Positions 16,750 through 26,596 of a stretch of 61,138 bases of DNA are shown piece after piece. Position 1 is the first letter of the stretch. Every line of letters begins with the position of its first letter. The position numbers were made by a program, and so were the translations under genes. The notes under the pieces are model-generated. The model made no database searches, had not been told where the DNA came from, and was given only the letters and a program-made list of their open reading frames with translations. Source of the stretch: an uncultured Flavobacteriaceae bacterium (GTDB lineage Bacteria; Bacteroidota; Bacteroidia; Flavobacteriales; Flavobacteriaceae); contig CAJQNF010000078.1 of assembly GCA_905479625.1 (NCBI GenBank), positions 1 through 61,138 of the forward strand. Reading direction: 5' to 3'.

Positions 16750-18363
16750 ATGAAGAATCTAGTTCTAGGAAATGAAGCATTGGCACAAGGCGCCATTGAC
16801 TCTGGTATTTCAGGAGTCTACGCCTATCCCGGGACACCTTCTACAGAAATAACTCAATATATTCAGAAGTCTAAAGTCGCCAAAGAGTGCGGTATACGTT
16901 CCAACTGGTCTGTCAACGAAAAGACTGCGATGGAGGCGGCTCTTGGTATGTCCTATTGTGGCAAAAGATCCCTTACCGTAATGAAACATGTCGGGTTGAA
17001 TGTAGCTTCGGATGTATTTATGAATATGTCAGTTTCGGGAATTAACGGTGGACTGGTTGTAGTAGTGGCAGATGATCCGGCGATGCACTCCTCACAAAAT
17101 GAACAGGACTCTCGTTTTTATGGAAAGTTTGCCAAGGTTCCTATTTTGGAACCCTCAAATCAGCAAGAGGCTTACAATATGATGCACTATGCGTTTGATC
17201 TTTCTGAAAACACGCAGCTTCCTGTTTTATTGCGAATGGTGACTCGCCTGTCACATTCACGTTCAGGGGTTACATTTAAAGAAAGAAGGGCGCAAAATGG
17301 TATTCAGTTACCTGTAAATACGGATCGTTTTGCTCTGGTTCCTTCAAATGCAAGGAAACAATATGATAAATTGGTGCATAAAAAAAATGATTTATTAGCC
17401 GCTTCTGAAAAATCTCCATTTAATAAAATAGGGCAACATAAAGATCGTTCTCTAGGTATTGTCGCCTGCGGTATTGGGTACAATTATGTGATGGAAAACC
17501 TGGCCGATGACCTGGAATTCTTTTCGTTGCTAAAAATATCTCAATATCCGATACCCAAAGAAAAACTTAAAAAATTATATAAGGATTGTGACGAAGTGCT
17601 AGTTGTAGAAGAAGGGTATCCTTTGGTGGAAGAATTAATTCATGATTATTTTGATGAAAATCAAAAAGTTACGGGAAAACTTAGTGGCCACCTGCCGCTT
17701 ACCGGTGAACTGACTCCTAATATAGTTGCCAAAGCTATTGGTTTATACAGAAAGGAGCCGGCCCCTGTTTCAGATCTTGTTGTTGGAAGACCTCCGCAAC
17801 TTTGTGAAGGGTGCGGGCACATTGATCTTTTTAACGTTATACAGGAGATACTCCCTGAAATAGGACAAAAAAAAGTATTTGGTGATATCGGTTGTTACGC
17901 TCTTGGGGCATTGACACCTCTGAAAACGATCAATACACTCATTGACATGGGAGCTTCGATTACTATGGCCAAAGGAGCTGCAGATGCCGGCATTGAAAAT
18001 GCTATTGCCATTATAGGTGATTCAACCTTTACCCATTCTGGAATGACGGGTTTATTAGAGGCCATTAATGACCAGTCTCCGATTACGGTCATTATTTCAG
18101 ATAATTCTACGGTCGCCATGACAGGTGCACAGGAATCAGCGGCCACGGGTCGCCTTAAAGAGATTTGTCTTGGGCTTGGAGTCCCACCTGATCATTTAAA
18201 AATAATAGTGCCTTTAAAAAAGAATTTTGCTCAAAATCTCGAGCTTATGAGAAAAGAAATCCATTATAAAGGTGTATCCGTTATCATATCGGAAAGACCC
18301 TGTGTAAGACTAAGCAGGGACAGTAAAGAACAAATCAAACAAAAAATAGCCTCTCTTAACTAA
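16750..18363 (+). CDS. iorA: Indolepyruvate:ferredoxin oxidoreductase alpha subunit, lacking the ferredoxin domain
   Basis: This is a TPP-dependent oxidoreductase that decarboxylates aryl-2-oxoacids to acyl-CoA. At 537 aa it contains the pyrimidine-binding domain (MKNLVLGNEALAQGAIDSG, AYPGTPSTEI), a middle domain, and the TPP-binding domain with CEGCGH near residue 355, then IGDSTFTHSGMTG and ISDNSTVAMTG. Canonical IorA (about 600-650 aa) ends in a two-cluster ferredoxin domain. That domain is absent here; the protein stops soon after ISERPCVRLSR. Electrons must therefore leave by a separate carrier. It is co-transcribed with iorB, 9 bases downstream. Confidence 0.88.
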   Translation: MKNLVLGNEALAQGAIDSGISGVYAYPGTPSTEITQYIQKSKVAKECGIRSNWSVNEKTAMEAALGMSYCGKRSLTVMKHVGLNVASDVFMNMSVSGINGGLVVVVADDPAMHSSQNEQDSRFYGKFAKVPILEPSNQQEAYNMMHYAFDLSENTQLPVLLRMVTRLSHSRSGVTFKERRAQNGIQLPVNTDRFALVPSNARKQYDKLVHKKNDLLAASEKSPFNKIGQHKDRSLGIVACGIGYNYVMENLADDLEFFSLLKISQYPIPKEKLKKLYKDCDEVLVVEEGYPLVEELIHDYFDENQKVTGKLSGHLPLTGELTPNIVAKAIGLYRKEPAPVSDLVVGRPPQLCEGCGHIDLFNVIQEILPEIGQKKVFGDIGCYALGALTPLKTINTLIDMGASITMAKGAADAGIENAIAIIGDSTFTHSGMTGLLEAINDQSPITVIISDNSTVAMTGAQESAATGRLKEICLGLGVPPDHLKIIVPLKKNFAQNLELMRKEIHYKGVSVIISERPCVRLSRDSKEQIKQKIASLN

Positions 18364-18372
18364 ATCTACATT

Positions 18373-18966
18373 ATGAAGTCTAATATCATCTTATCCGGAG
18401 TTGGTGGACAAGGGATTCTTACCTTGGCTTCCATTATTGATACTGCAGCGCTTTATCAAAATCTTTTTGTCAAACAATCTGAAGTTCATGGAATGAGTCA
18501 GCGCGGAGGAGCCGTGCAATGCCATGTCAGGATCTCAGATAAACAGATTTATTCTGACTTGATCCCTGAAGGGGAAACTGACCTGATCTTATCAGCAGAA
18601 CCAATGGAGCTTTTAAGACATATCCCCTTTCTTAAAAAAAATGGTTGGATCATCACTGATTCAAGCACTTTTGAAAACATCGTGAACTATCCTGATAAGC
18701 ACGACTTGTACAAACAGATAAAAACGCATTATAACCACATCATCATTAACGCCAAAAGTTGTGCAAAAGACATGGGGAACTCTAAGGTCTGTAATATGAT
18801 CTTACTAGGTGCTGCGTCTGAACACCTTCCTCTCGAGGAAGAAAAATTACTGCGGGCCATCAGGCATCTTTTCAAAGATAAAAGTGAAAAGATCATTTTA
18901 AAAAATATTGAAGCCTTTAAAGAAGGGCAAAAAAAGGCAAAAGATTTTATCAATTTTGTCTACTAA
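18373..18966 (+). CDS. iorB: Indolepyruvate:ferredoxin oxidoreductase beta subunit
   Basis: This 197-aa gamma/catalytic-type subunit partners with IorA. The N-terminal signature NIILSGVGGQGILTLASII and VHGMSQRGGAVQCHVRI are characteristic of the IorB/pyruvate oxidoreductase gamma family. Its 3' end overlaps the convergent aminotransferase gene by 17 bases. The substrate range (indolepyruvate, phenylpyruvate or other 2-oxoacids) cannot be fixed from sequence. Confidence 0.9.
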   Translation: MKSNIILSGVGGQGILTLASIIDTAALYQNLFVKQSEVHGMSQRGGAVQCHVRISDKQIYSDLIPEGETDLILSAEPMELLRHIPFLKKNGWIITDSSTFENIVNYPDKHDLYKQIKTHYNHIIINAKSCAKDMGNSKVCNMILLGAASEHLPLEEEKLLRAIRHLFKDKSEKIILKNIEAFKEGQKKAKDFINFVY

Positions 18967-20179
18967 ATTCAAGGCGCTCAATATCCTTCATATGACTCGA
19001 GATAACCTTAGAAAGAAGCATCACGCCTTTTTCTATAGTATCTTTAGGCATATTGGAAAAGGATAATCTTAAATGGTCATCTTTTATATTGTCAGGATCA
19101 AAGGTTCTGCCTGTAACGAAAATGACCCCTTTATTTAAACAGTCTGTAAACAAAGAAGTCGCCTTGATGTTATCCGGCAAGCGAAGCCACATATAGAATC
19201 CGCCCTGAGGCTCAACCCATTGTATGCCCTTTGGCATATGCTTTTTCAGACTTTTCTGAAGGATATTTTTCCTTTCGCTGTATTCCTTTCTTAAAAAATT
19301 GAGATAAGGTTCCAGATAGCCCCCAATGATGAATTCGTTGGCAAGAATTTGCATAAAATTAGACGTACAGGCATCGAGAGCCTGCTTTATAGACTCGGCC
19401 TTTTCGAATATTTCAGGGGAAGATAACATATATCCCAACCGGAAACCAGGGCCAAGTATTTTTGAGAATGATCCGGTATATATGATCTCAACATTATGAC
19501 CACCATATGATTTAATGGGTTTCGTTAGCATTTCATCTCTTGGATCAAAATACAGGTCTCCATAGGCATCGTCTTCAATTAATATAATGTCCGTTCCTGA
19601 TAAAACATCCAGTAGGGCCCTTCTTCGTTTCTCAGAATAAATGATCCCTGCAGGGTTATGAAAATTAGGAGTTATATAAAGAAATTTAGGTGGCGTTTTT
19701 AATGAATCAATTACATTTTTTAAAGCCGAAATGTCAATTCCGTCAGCATCTATAGGGATCCCAATAATCTTTGCTCCATACGTTTCAAATACCGAAATAG
19801 CACCAACAAAACAAGGCCTCTCAGTTAAGATAACGTCTCCCTCATTCACAAACTCCTGCGTGATAATACTTATGGCCTGCAATGAGCCTGTTGTAATTAG
19901 AATCTTGTCGTTTTTTACAGGTAATCCTTTCCTTAGCATTATTTTTTGCAGAGATCCCACCAAAGGCGGATATCCTGATGTTGGACCATATTGAAAACAA
20001 AGTTTCTTTAAATGATGGCTTACATTGTTATAAACCTCATCTATTTCTTTAACAGGAAAAAGGTTGTTATTTGGCATTCCGCCGGCAAAAGAAATCAAAC
20101 CCTCCCGGGAAGACTGTTTCATTAATAATTTAATGTCTTCCGAGTGCATTGAATTAACAGCTCGCGAGAATTCATACAT
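18950..20179 (-). CDS. PLP-dependent fold-I aminotransferase (2-aminoadipate/aromatic type)
   Basis: This 409-aa class I/II aminotransferase has the Schiff-base Lys at residue 240 in TGSFSKILGPGFRLGY, and IEDDAYGDLYF upstream of it. It looks like the LysN/AAT-I subgroup related to MocR proteins but has no N-terminal GntR-type HTH. Convergent with iorAB and divergent from the ADP-forming acyl-CoA synthetase, it fits as the first step that turns an amino acid into the 2-oxoacid used by IorAB. Specificity for aromatic amino acids is inferred from the neighbourhood. Confidence 0.83.
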   Translation of the reverse strand: MYEFSRAVNSMHSEDIKLLMKQSSREGLISFAGGMPNNNLFPVKEIDEVYNNVSHHLKKLCFQYGPTSGYPPLVGSLQKIMLRKGLPVKNDKILITTGSLQAISIITQEFVNEGDVILTERPCFVGAISVFETYGAKIIGIPIDADGIDISALKNVIDSLKTPPKFLYITPNFHNPAGIIYSEKRRRALLDVLSGTDIILIEDDAYGDLYFDPRDEMLTKPIKSYGGHNVEIIYTGSFSKILGPGFRLGYMLSSPEIFEKAESIKQALDACTSNFMQILANEFIIGGYLEPYLNFLRKEYSERKNILQKSLKKHMPKGIQWVEPQGGFYMWLRLPDNIKATSLFTDCLNKGVIFVTGRTFDPDNIKDDHLRLSFSNMPKDTIEKGVMLLSKVISSHMKDIERLEFSRQN

Positions 20180-20301
20180 ACTACCTAAACTTAGATTACG
20201 CTATTCAAAGTAAGCACATTTTAAGCTTAAAAGACTTGATAAATATCAGCTAATGCGTCATTTTTTTTGCCTTATTTTACTTACACCAATATTGAATCCT
20301 T

Positions 20302-22359
20302 ATGCTGCACGAAAAACTACTCAAACCTTCAAGTATTGCAGTCATTGGTGGCTCTGATCATATTGACCATATAGGAGGGAGCGTTCTCAAGAACCTAATC
20401 GATCATGGGTTTAATGGACAGCTATTTGTTGTTAACCCTAAAAGAGATATCGTTCAAGGTATCCCATCATTCATTGATGTCACTCTCTTGCCTCAAACCG
20501 ATCTTGCCATCATAGCCATACCGGCTAAAGACATACTTGAAGTAGTCAAAGAGTTAGTCGCAAAAAAGGAAACCAAGGGTTTCATTATTTACGCTGCCGG
20601 TTTCTCAGAGCTTGATGATACGGGCGCCGCCATTGAAAAAGAAATCACTGAACTGATAAGTACAGCTGGAGGAAGTCTTTTGGGGCCGAATAATATTGGT
20701 ATGATCAATGAGCATTATGCCGGAATTTTTACAAGACCACTTCCCTTGATGGATAAAAAAGGAGTAGATTTTATATCAGCTTCCGGGGCAACAGCCGTAT
20801 TTACTTTAGAAGCTGCCAAGCAGATTGGATTGCGTTTCTCAAACCTGTTCACAGTTGGAAACAGTGCCCAAATCGGCGTAGAAGATGTATTGGAACACTT
20901 GGATGAAACATTCATACCAGAAGAAAGCAGTCTGGTTAAAATCCTGTATCTGGAAGGCATTAAAAACCCTGCGAAACTACTTAAACATGCACTTTCATTA
21001 AGGCAAAAAGGTTGCGACATAGTCGCACTAAAATCTGGTGTCACCGAAAAAGGAAACGCCGCTGCAGCCTCTCATACGGGTGCCATGGCCAACTCGGACC
21101 TCTTCGTACAAGCCTTGTTTAATAAGGCTGGAATCATTAGATGTCGAAGTCGGTATGAACTGATTACTTTTGGAGCGATATTACAAATAACCCAATTAAA
21201 ACTCAAGAATTTTGCTGTGATCACCCATGCCGGAGGTCCGGGAGTTATCGTAACAGACACACTTACACAAAACGGTCTTTTTGTACCTGATCTCGATGAC
21301 AAACATCAGAATGCCCTCAAGCAGCTTTTATACCCTGGGGCGGCTACCGCAAATCCGATTGACATTCTCGCTACAGGCACAGCAGAGCAATTGGAACAGG
21401 TTATGGTTTATTGTGAGGATGACCTAGAGGAGATTGACGCCATGATTGTTATTTTTGGAAGTCCTGGTTTGGGAAGCGTGAAGGAGGCCTATCAGGTCAT
21501 CCATAACATGATGCAAACTTGCAGTAAACCAATATTCCCCATTTTTCCATCTGTGGTCAATGTACAAGAAGAGATCAACCTATTCATGCAGAAAGGTCAT
21601 ATGGCATTTTCGGATGAATACATTTTTGCAAAAAGTCTCGCTAAAATTATGGGCAATAAGACACTCGTTATTGAACCTTATCAAAACCCAAATGTTAACG
21701 ATGCCAAAATAAGATCTCTGATCAATGGTTTCACTGATGGATTCCTAGGACCACAGCAAGCAAACACATTGATGGAATTAGCCGGGATCCATACGCCCGG
21801 ACAAGTGCTTGTAAAAACAGAAAATGAATTGTTTCAAGCGGCTAAAATTTTGCATTATCCCTTGGTTCAAAAAATCATAGGGCCTCTGCACAAAAGTGAT
21901 CAACAAGGGGTTATTGTTAACGTTGCAAACGATGTTGAATTAATCCATAACTTTAAAAAACTGATGCGAATTGATGACGTTACCGGGGTTATGGTTCAGG
22001 AAATGATCAAAGGAAAAGAGGTTTTTATAGGCGCTAAAAGAGAAACTGGTTTTCCACCATTGATCATGTGTGGTGCCGGTGGAATCTATATAGAAGCACT
22101 TAAGGACCATCAGAGCGTCTTAGCACCAATCGGAAAAACCGAAGCCATTGGTATGGTCAGCAAACTTAAAATCAAACCCATTCTTGAAGGGATGAGAGGT
22201 GAACCATCCAGTAATTTGGAAGCCTTTTACGATGCCATACAAAAAGTGTCAAATTTGCTGGAAATTGCGCCTGAAATTACTGAATTGGATCTCAATCCTT
22301 TGATCCTGACAGAACAGGATATTATTGCTGTGGATACCCGAATAAAAATAGAAAAATAA
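20302..22359 (+). CDS. Acyl-CoA synthetase (ADP/NDP-forming), fused alpha-beta
   Basis: This 685-aa enzyme hydrolyses acyl-CoA to the free acid while making ATP from ADP and phosphate. The N-terminal CoA-binding domain (IAVIGGSDHIDHIGGSVLKN) and succinyl-CoA-ligase-like domains lead to the catalytic phospho-His H258 in AASHTGAMANSD. The C-terminal part (about 470-685) is the ATP-grasp beta subunit, fused in the same chain. Beside IorAB and an aminotransferase it would capture energy from amino-acid-derived acyl-CoA. This layout is best known from peptide-fermenting archaea. The divergent 122-bp spacer to the aminotransferase probably holds both promoters. Confidence 0.88.
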   Translation: MLHEKLLKPSSIAVIGGSDHIDHIGGSVLKNLIDHGFNGQLFVVNPKRDIVQGIPSFIDVTLLPQTDLAIIAIPAKDILEVVKELVAKKETKGFIIYAAGFSELDDTGAAIEKEITELISTAGGSLLGPNNIGMINEHYAGIFTRPLPLMDKKGVDFISASGATAVFTLEAAKQIGLRFSNLFTVGNSAQIGVEDVLEHLDETFIPEESSLVKILYLEGIKNPAKLLKHALSLRQKGCDIVALKSGVTEKGNAAAASHTGAMANSDLFVQALFNKAGIIRCRSRYELITFGAILQITQLKLKNFAVITHAGGPGVIVTDTLTQNGLFVPDLDDKHQNALKQLLYPGAATANPIDILATGTAEQLEQVMVYCEDDLEEIDAMIVIFGSPGLGSVKEAYQVIHNMMQTCSKPIFPIFPSVVNVQEEINLFMQKGHMAFSDEYIFAKSLAKIMGNKTLVIEPYQNPNVNDAKIRSLINGFTDGFLGPQQANTLMELAGIHTPGQVLVKTENELFQAAKILHYPLVQKIIGPLHKSDQQGVIVNVANDVELIHNFKKLMRIDDVTGVMVQEMIKGKEVFIGAKRETGFPPLIMCGAGGIYIEALKDHQSVLAPIGKTEAIGMVSKLKIKPILEGMRGEPSSNLEAFYDAIQKVSNLLEIAPEITELDLNPLILTEQDIIAVDTRIKIEK

Positions 22360-22363
22360 AAGA

Positions 22364-23485
22364 TCAAAGTGTCACAACTTCTCCTTTTTCATCGGAAGCA
22401 TCACTACCCAAATAAAATGAGTGGTCACGGTAGATTATTCTTTTCTTAGCCTTTTCAATGAGCGGATTGGAAATTGCTTCGATAATATCATGAAAGGTCG
22501 AAAAATTGCTGTCAAAAAAAACGATGTCACCATCTTTAATTTCATCCGAAATAGCTTTAAAAATCACTCCTTTAGAAGAAGGTAATTTCAGTTTCAACTG
22601 CTCAAAAAATTGTTCATTTTCTCCCAAATAAACCCAAGTATCAAGTTTTAACTGAGCTTTTGAGCTACCCGGGGCCGAAATCGATTTTAAAGAAATGATG
22701 GTATTGATCAAGGCATCAATCAGAATATATAATGCGGTATTATTTGGAAAATGCTTCTTATAAAAGATACTGAGTGCCCCATAAAAATTACTTAAGTAAA
22801 ATTTGTCTTTAACGGTACTTTCTCCTTTAAAATGTAAAACTTTGCAGCTTCCTACATAGTAGTTTTTATAGCCTGCTTGACTGATGCGATAACTCAAATC
22901 AATATCTTCACCATACATAAAGAAGTCCTCGTCGAATCCTCCCACTTCTTCATACACCCTCTTTTTTATAAACATAAACGCACCTGTCAGTATATCTACC
23001 TCTGCTGTGGTTTCCTTTTGAAGATGGTTGGCGTAATAATACTTGGAAAAACCCAGGAGCTTGGCTCCTGCCACTTTTAGATTTGGGAAATTCCTCTTGC
23101 TTTCAGGAAGAAATTTACCCGATCCGTCCATAAACTGAACCCCTGCTGCGCCGAAGAAAGTTTGACTTTCGCTAAAATCTAGCATGTCAGACAGGGTCGT
23201 TTCACTTATGACGGTATCAGGATTTAAAATAAGCACATAGTCTCCCTTCGCCATAGCAACACCTCTGTTATTGGCTTTTGAAAAACCTAGGTTTTCAGTA
23301 TTACGCAAACATGCAACCTCGGGAAAATCCTTTTGCAGCATTTCACTGCTGCCATCTACGGAATTATTATCCACAACGATGATCTCGACTTTGTCAATTA
23401 TATCAGAACTCAAAATACTGCTAATACAGTTTTTCAAGAAATACCTGGCGTTAAAATTGACAATTATAATAGAGATGCTGACCAA
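22364..23485 (-). CDS. Family 2 glycosyltransferase
   Basis: This 373-aa GT-A enzyme is of the rhamnosyltransferase-like type, probably acting in surface polysaccharide synthesis. The N-terminus SIIIVNFNARYFLKNCI, the nucleotide-binding NNSVDGS, the metal-binding LNPDTVIS (DxD-like) and FDEDFFMYGEDIDLSYR are all typical. The C-terminal ~100 residues are not recognised and contain no clear membrane span. It stands alone, convergent with the acyl-CoA synthetase, 4 bases apart. Confidence 0.87.
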   Translation of the reverse strand: MVSISIIIVNFNARYFLKNCISSILSSDIIDKVEIIVVDNNSVDGSSEMLQKDFPEVACLRNTENLGFSKANNRGVAMAKGDYVLILNPDTVISETTLSDMLDFSESQTFFGAAGVQFMDGSGKFLPESKRNFPNLKVAGAKLLGFSKYYYANHLQKETTAEVDILTGAFMFIKKRVYEEVGGFDEDFFMYGEDIDLSYRISQAGYKNYYVGSCKVLHFKGESTVKDKFYLSNFYGALSIFYKKHFPNNTALYILIDALINTIISLKSISAPGSSKAQLKLDTWVYLGENEQFFEQLKLKLPSSKGVIFKAISDEIKDGDIVFFDSNFSTFHDIIEAISNPLIEKAKKRIIYRDHSFYLGSDASDEKGEVVTL

Positions 23486-23542
23486 TCGAAGTAGATTTTC
23501 GGTAAAAATATGACAATTTCTTATTTAGTCAAGACATAGCTC

Positions 23543-23550
23543 TATATTTG
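23543..23550 (+). promoter_or_regulatory. -7 promoter box
   Basis: TATATTTG matches TAnnTTTG exactly, 19 bases before the start codon of the next gene. TTTAG at 23524-23528 could act as the -33 element. Confidence 0.5.
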
Positions 23551-23569
23551 TGTAGCATAATTAATACTC

Positions 23570-24046
23570 ATGAAATCAGCTACTGTCAGAGAACTCAAAT
23601 CAGAACTTCAGGAAAGGTCTCCTAAGGAGATTCTGGACCTGTGTTTAAGGTTGTCACGATTTAAAAAAGAAAACAAAGAGTTGCTCACTTACTTACTTTT
23701 TGAATCGGCCGATGAACAAGCCTATATTGAAAGTGTCAAGGAAGGAATCGATGAAAGATTTGAGCTCGTCAATCGAAAAAGCCCTTATTTCCTTAAAAAA
23801 AGTATTCGCGCTGTTCTCAATCATACAAAAAAATACATCCGGTATTCCCAAAGTAAGGAAACGGAATTGGAACTACTGATCTATTTTTGCCAGAAACTAA
23901 ATGCCTTCGAACCTTCCATCCACAGAAACAGAAAAGTAGAAACGATTTATTACCGCCTTATTGAAGAATGTAGAAAGAAAACAGGTGCACTTCACGAAGA
24001 CTTACAATACGATTATTTCAGAGAATTGGAAGGCTTGCAAAAGTAA
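23570..24046 (+). CDS. Hypothetical protein, conserved helical, 158 aa
   Basis: I do not recognise this protein. It is a soluble, charge-rich, almost entirely helical chain without signal peptide or membrane segment. It starts MKSATVRELKSELQERSPKE and contains many Lys, Glu and Arg residues. A perfect -7 box precedes it, which supports expression. It stands between a glycosyltransferase on the other strand and an S9 peptidase gene; neither suggests a role. Confidence 0.6.
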   Translation: MKSATVRELKSELQERSPKEILDLCLRLSRFKKENKELLTYLLFESADEQAYIESVKEGIDERFELVNRKSPYFLKKSIRAVLNHTKKYIRYSQSKETELELLIYFCQKLNAFEPSIHRNRKVETIYYRLIEECRKKTGALHEDLQYDYFRELEGLQK

Positions 24047-24125
24047 GCTTCAATAAAACTAACAGGGTCAATATTTAGTTTAGATTATTGTTTTTTTTAC
24101 CTTAGCCTATCTAAAAATTCCCTTT

Positions 24126-26555
24126 ATGAAATATTATGCTATTGTCCTTATTTTTTTATTGAGTTTAACAGCCTTTTCTCAGGAAAATGTAAACTATCAA
24201 AAGCCTTCGAAAGAGATACTTGACCTTGTTGATGTGGAAAGAGCTCCAGGGGTTCTTTTTGACGATAAGAAAGAATTTATGATCCTTTTGTATCGAGATG
24301 CTTATAAATCTATACAGGAATTATCGCAGGAAGAAATGAGGCTGGGTGGTCTTCGCATAGATCCTAAGACCAATATTGGAAGTCGAACTACGTATTATAA
24401 CAATATTAAGATCAAAGATCTAAAGGGTAAAGGCAATCAACCAACTGAAGTTTCAGGGATGCCTGAAAATCCCAGGTTAGCCAATTTTTCATTTTCTCCA
24501 GACGAAAAAATGCTTTCCATGACACATACTACAAGTGAAGGTGTTGAGCTTTGGGTGATAGAAGTAGAATCGGCGAAAGCCATAAAACTCACAGAAGCAA
24601 CGATCAATGCGAACTTAAGAGATGTGATTAATTGGTTTGAAGACGGAAAAAATTTATTGGTTAAAATGATACCATCCTCCAAACAGGAACTGATCAATAC
24701 CAAAACAGCTGTTCCATCAGGGCCTACGATATCTCTAAATGAAGGAAAAAAAGCACAGAACAGAACTTATCAGGACCTGCTCAAAAATAAAACTGATGAA
24801 TTTAATTTTGAGCAACTGGCATATGCAGAATTAGTTAAAGTGTCACTTGACGGCAAACAGGAAAAATGGCTCGCAAGTGATATGTTTACGAATATTAATT
24901 TTTCACCAGACGGAAACTATGTGATGGTGACTACCATCAAAAAACCGTTTTCATATTTGGTACCCTATTACCGGTTTCCTTCAGAAACTGTTATATACGC
25001 TAAAAACGCACAAAAAATTCAATCGGTGGTCAATGTTCCGCTGATAGAGGACCTTCCTAAAGGATTTATGGCGGTCAGAAAAGGGAAAAGAAATTTTTCA
25101 TGGAGAGCTGACCAGGCCGCTACGCTAGTTTACGCGGTGGCGCTGGATGACGGAGATCCACAAAAAGAAGTTCCTTTTCGGGATGAGATCTTTGAATTAG
25201 AAGCCCCTTTTAATAGCACCCCCAAAAGCCTTCTTAAAACCATTAACCGCATTTCTCGATTGGAATGGGCCGATAAAAATACAGCCATAGCAAGAGATCG
25301 ATGGTTTAGTTCAAGAAATGAAAAAACCTATCTGTTTGACCCTAGCGATCCTGGTAAAACTCCAATAGTACTATTCGATAGAAATTATCAGGATGTTTAT
25401 AGTGATCCGGGGAATTTTGTTAAAAGTCGAAATGAGTTTGGATCAAATGTGGTTCAAATACAAAAAGGAAACGCTTTTTTAGTAGGAAGAGGTTTTACGA
25501 AGGATGGTCAGTTTCCGTTTATAGAGAAGTTGGGACTTTCCACAGAAAAAAAGACACGAATTTATACCTCGCCTTATACTGACAAAAAAGAAACCATAAG
25601 CGATTATGATCCCAAAAAAAATGAGATGATTACCCGCTTGGAATCACCAAAAATATATCCCAATTATTATACACAAAATCTAAAATCAAAAAAAGCCACT
25701 CAGTTGACTTTTTTCCAAAATCCTTTTAAGAGTATACAGAATGTGCATAAAGAGGTGATCAAATATAAAAGAGAAGATGGGATTGACTTATCAGGAACTT
25801 TATACCTCCCTGTTGGCTACAACATGGAAAGCAAAGAGAAAATGCCCATGATCATGTGGGCCTATCCAACAGAATTCAAGGATAAAGCAACAGCAGGTCA
25901 AAACACCCAAAACCCAAATGAATTTACTTATCCCTATTATGGGTCGATGATATACTGGGTAAGTAAAGGATATGTTGTTTTGGATGATGCCTCTTTCCCT
26001 ATAGTGGGAGTAGGTAGTGAAGAACCCAATGACTCTTTCAGAAAACAACTGGTTGGCAATGCGAAAGCAGCGATTGACGCAGTGGATCAAATGGGCTATA
26101 TAGACAGAAATAAAGTAGCAGTTGGAGGCCATAGCTATGGCGCATTTATGGTGGCAAATCTACTTTCTCATTCTGATTTATTCGCGGCGGGTATAGCCAG
26201 AAGCGGGGCTTATAACAGAACGCTTACACCCTTTGGCTTCCAAAGAGAAGAAAGATCCTACTGGGAAGCGCCTGAAGTTTATTATACCATGTCACCATTT
26301 ATGCATGCTGAGAAAATGAAAACACCTCTCTTGCTTATTCATGGAGAAGCTGATAATAATTCTGGTACATATCCTATGCAAAGTGAACGCTATTTTAATG
26401 CATTAAAAGGTCTGGGTGCCACAACGCGCCTGGTGATACTCCCCAAAGAAAGTCATGGGTACAGAGCAAAAGAAAGTATTCTGCACTTATTATGGGAACA
26501 GGATCAATGGCTGGATAAATACGTTAAAAACAACGATTTGCAAACAACTAAGTAA
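24126..26555 (+). CDS. Secreted S9-family prolyl oligopeptidase-like peptidase
   Basis: This is an 809-aa serine peptidase with signal peptide (MKYYAIVLIFLLSLTAFSQ). A WD40/beta-propeller-like region (about 80-540) includes SFSPDEKMLSMT and NFSPDGNYVMV. The C-terminal alpha/beta-hydrolase domain has the catalytic triad S670 (GGHSYGAF), D743 (HGEADNNSG) and H777 (ESHGYR). It resembles the flavobacterial glutamyl-/dipeptidyl-peptidase group of S9 and likely trims peptides in the periplasm. Together with the amino-acid catabolic module upstream it suggests a peptide-consuming lifestyle. Confidence 0.9.
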   Translation: MKYYAIVLIFLLSLTAFSQENVNYQKPSKEILDLVDVERAPGVLFDDKKEFMILLYRDAYKSIQELSQEEMRLGGLRIDPKTNIGSRTTYYNNIKIKDLKGKGNQPTEVSGMPENPRLANFSFSPDEKMLSMTHTTSEGVELWVIEVESAKAIKLTEATINANLRDVINWFEDGKNLLVKMIPSSKQELINTKTAVPSGPTISLNEGKKAQNRTYQDLLKNKTDEFNFEQLAYAELVKVSLDGKQEKWLASDMFTNINFSPDGNYVMVTTIKKPFSYLVPYYRFPSETVIYAKNAQKIQSVVNVPLIEDLPKGFMAVRKGKRNFSWRADQAATLVYAVALDDGDPQKEVPFRDEIFELEAPFNSTPKSLLKTINRISRLEWADKNTAIARDRWFSSRNEKTYLFDPSDPGKTPIVLFDRNYQDVYSDPGNFVKSRNEFGSNVVQIQKGNAFLVGRGFTKDGQFPFIEKLGLSTEKKTRIYTSPYTDKKETISDYDPKKNEMITRLESPKIYPNYYTQNLKSKKATQLTFFQNPFKSIQNVHKEVIKYKREDGIDLSGTLYLPVGYNMESKEKMPMIMWAYPTEFKDKATAGQNTQNPNEFTYPYYGSMIYWVSKGYVVLDDASFPIVGVGSEEPNDSFRKQLVGNAKAAIDAVDQMGYIDRNKVAVGGHSYGAFMVANLLSHSDLFAAGIARSGAYNRTLTPFGFQREERSYWEAPEVYYTMSPFMHAEKMKTPLLLIHGEADNNSGTYPMQSERYFNALKGLGATTRLVILPKESHGYRAKESILHLLWEQDQWLDKYVKNNDLQTTK

Positions 26556-26564
26556 TTTAACTAT

Positions 26565-26596
26565 ACCGGATAACTTTTGTTGTCCGGTTTTTTTTC
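26565..26596 (+). terminator. Rho-independent terminator after the S9 peptidase
   Basis: ACCGGA (26565-26570) pairs with TCCGGT (26583-26588); the stem extends inward through TAAC/GTTG. A run of eight or more T residues follows. It lies between the convergent peptidase and recR genes and overlaps the last codon of recR. Confidence 0.8.
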
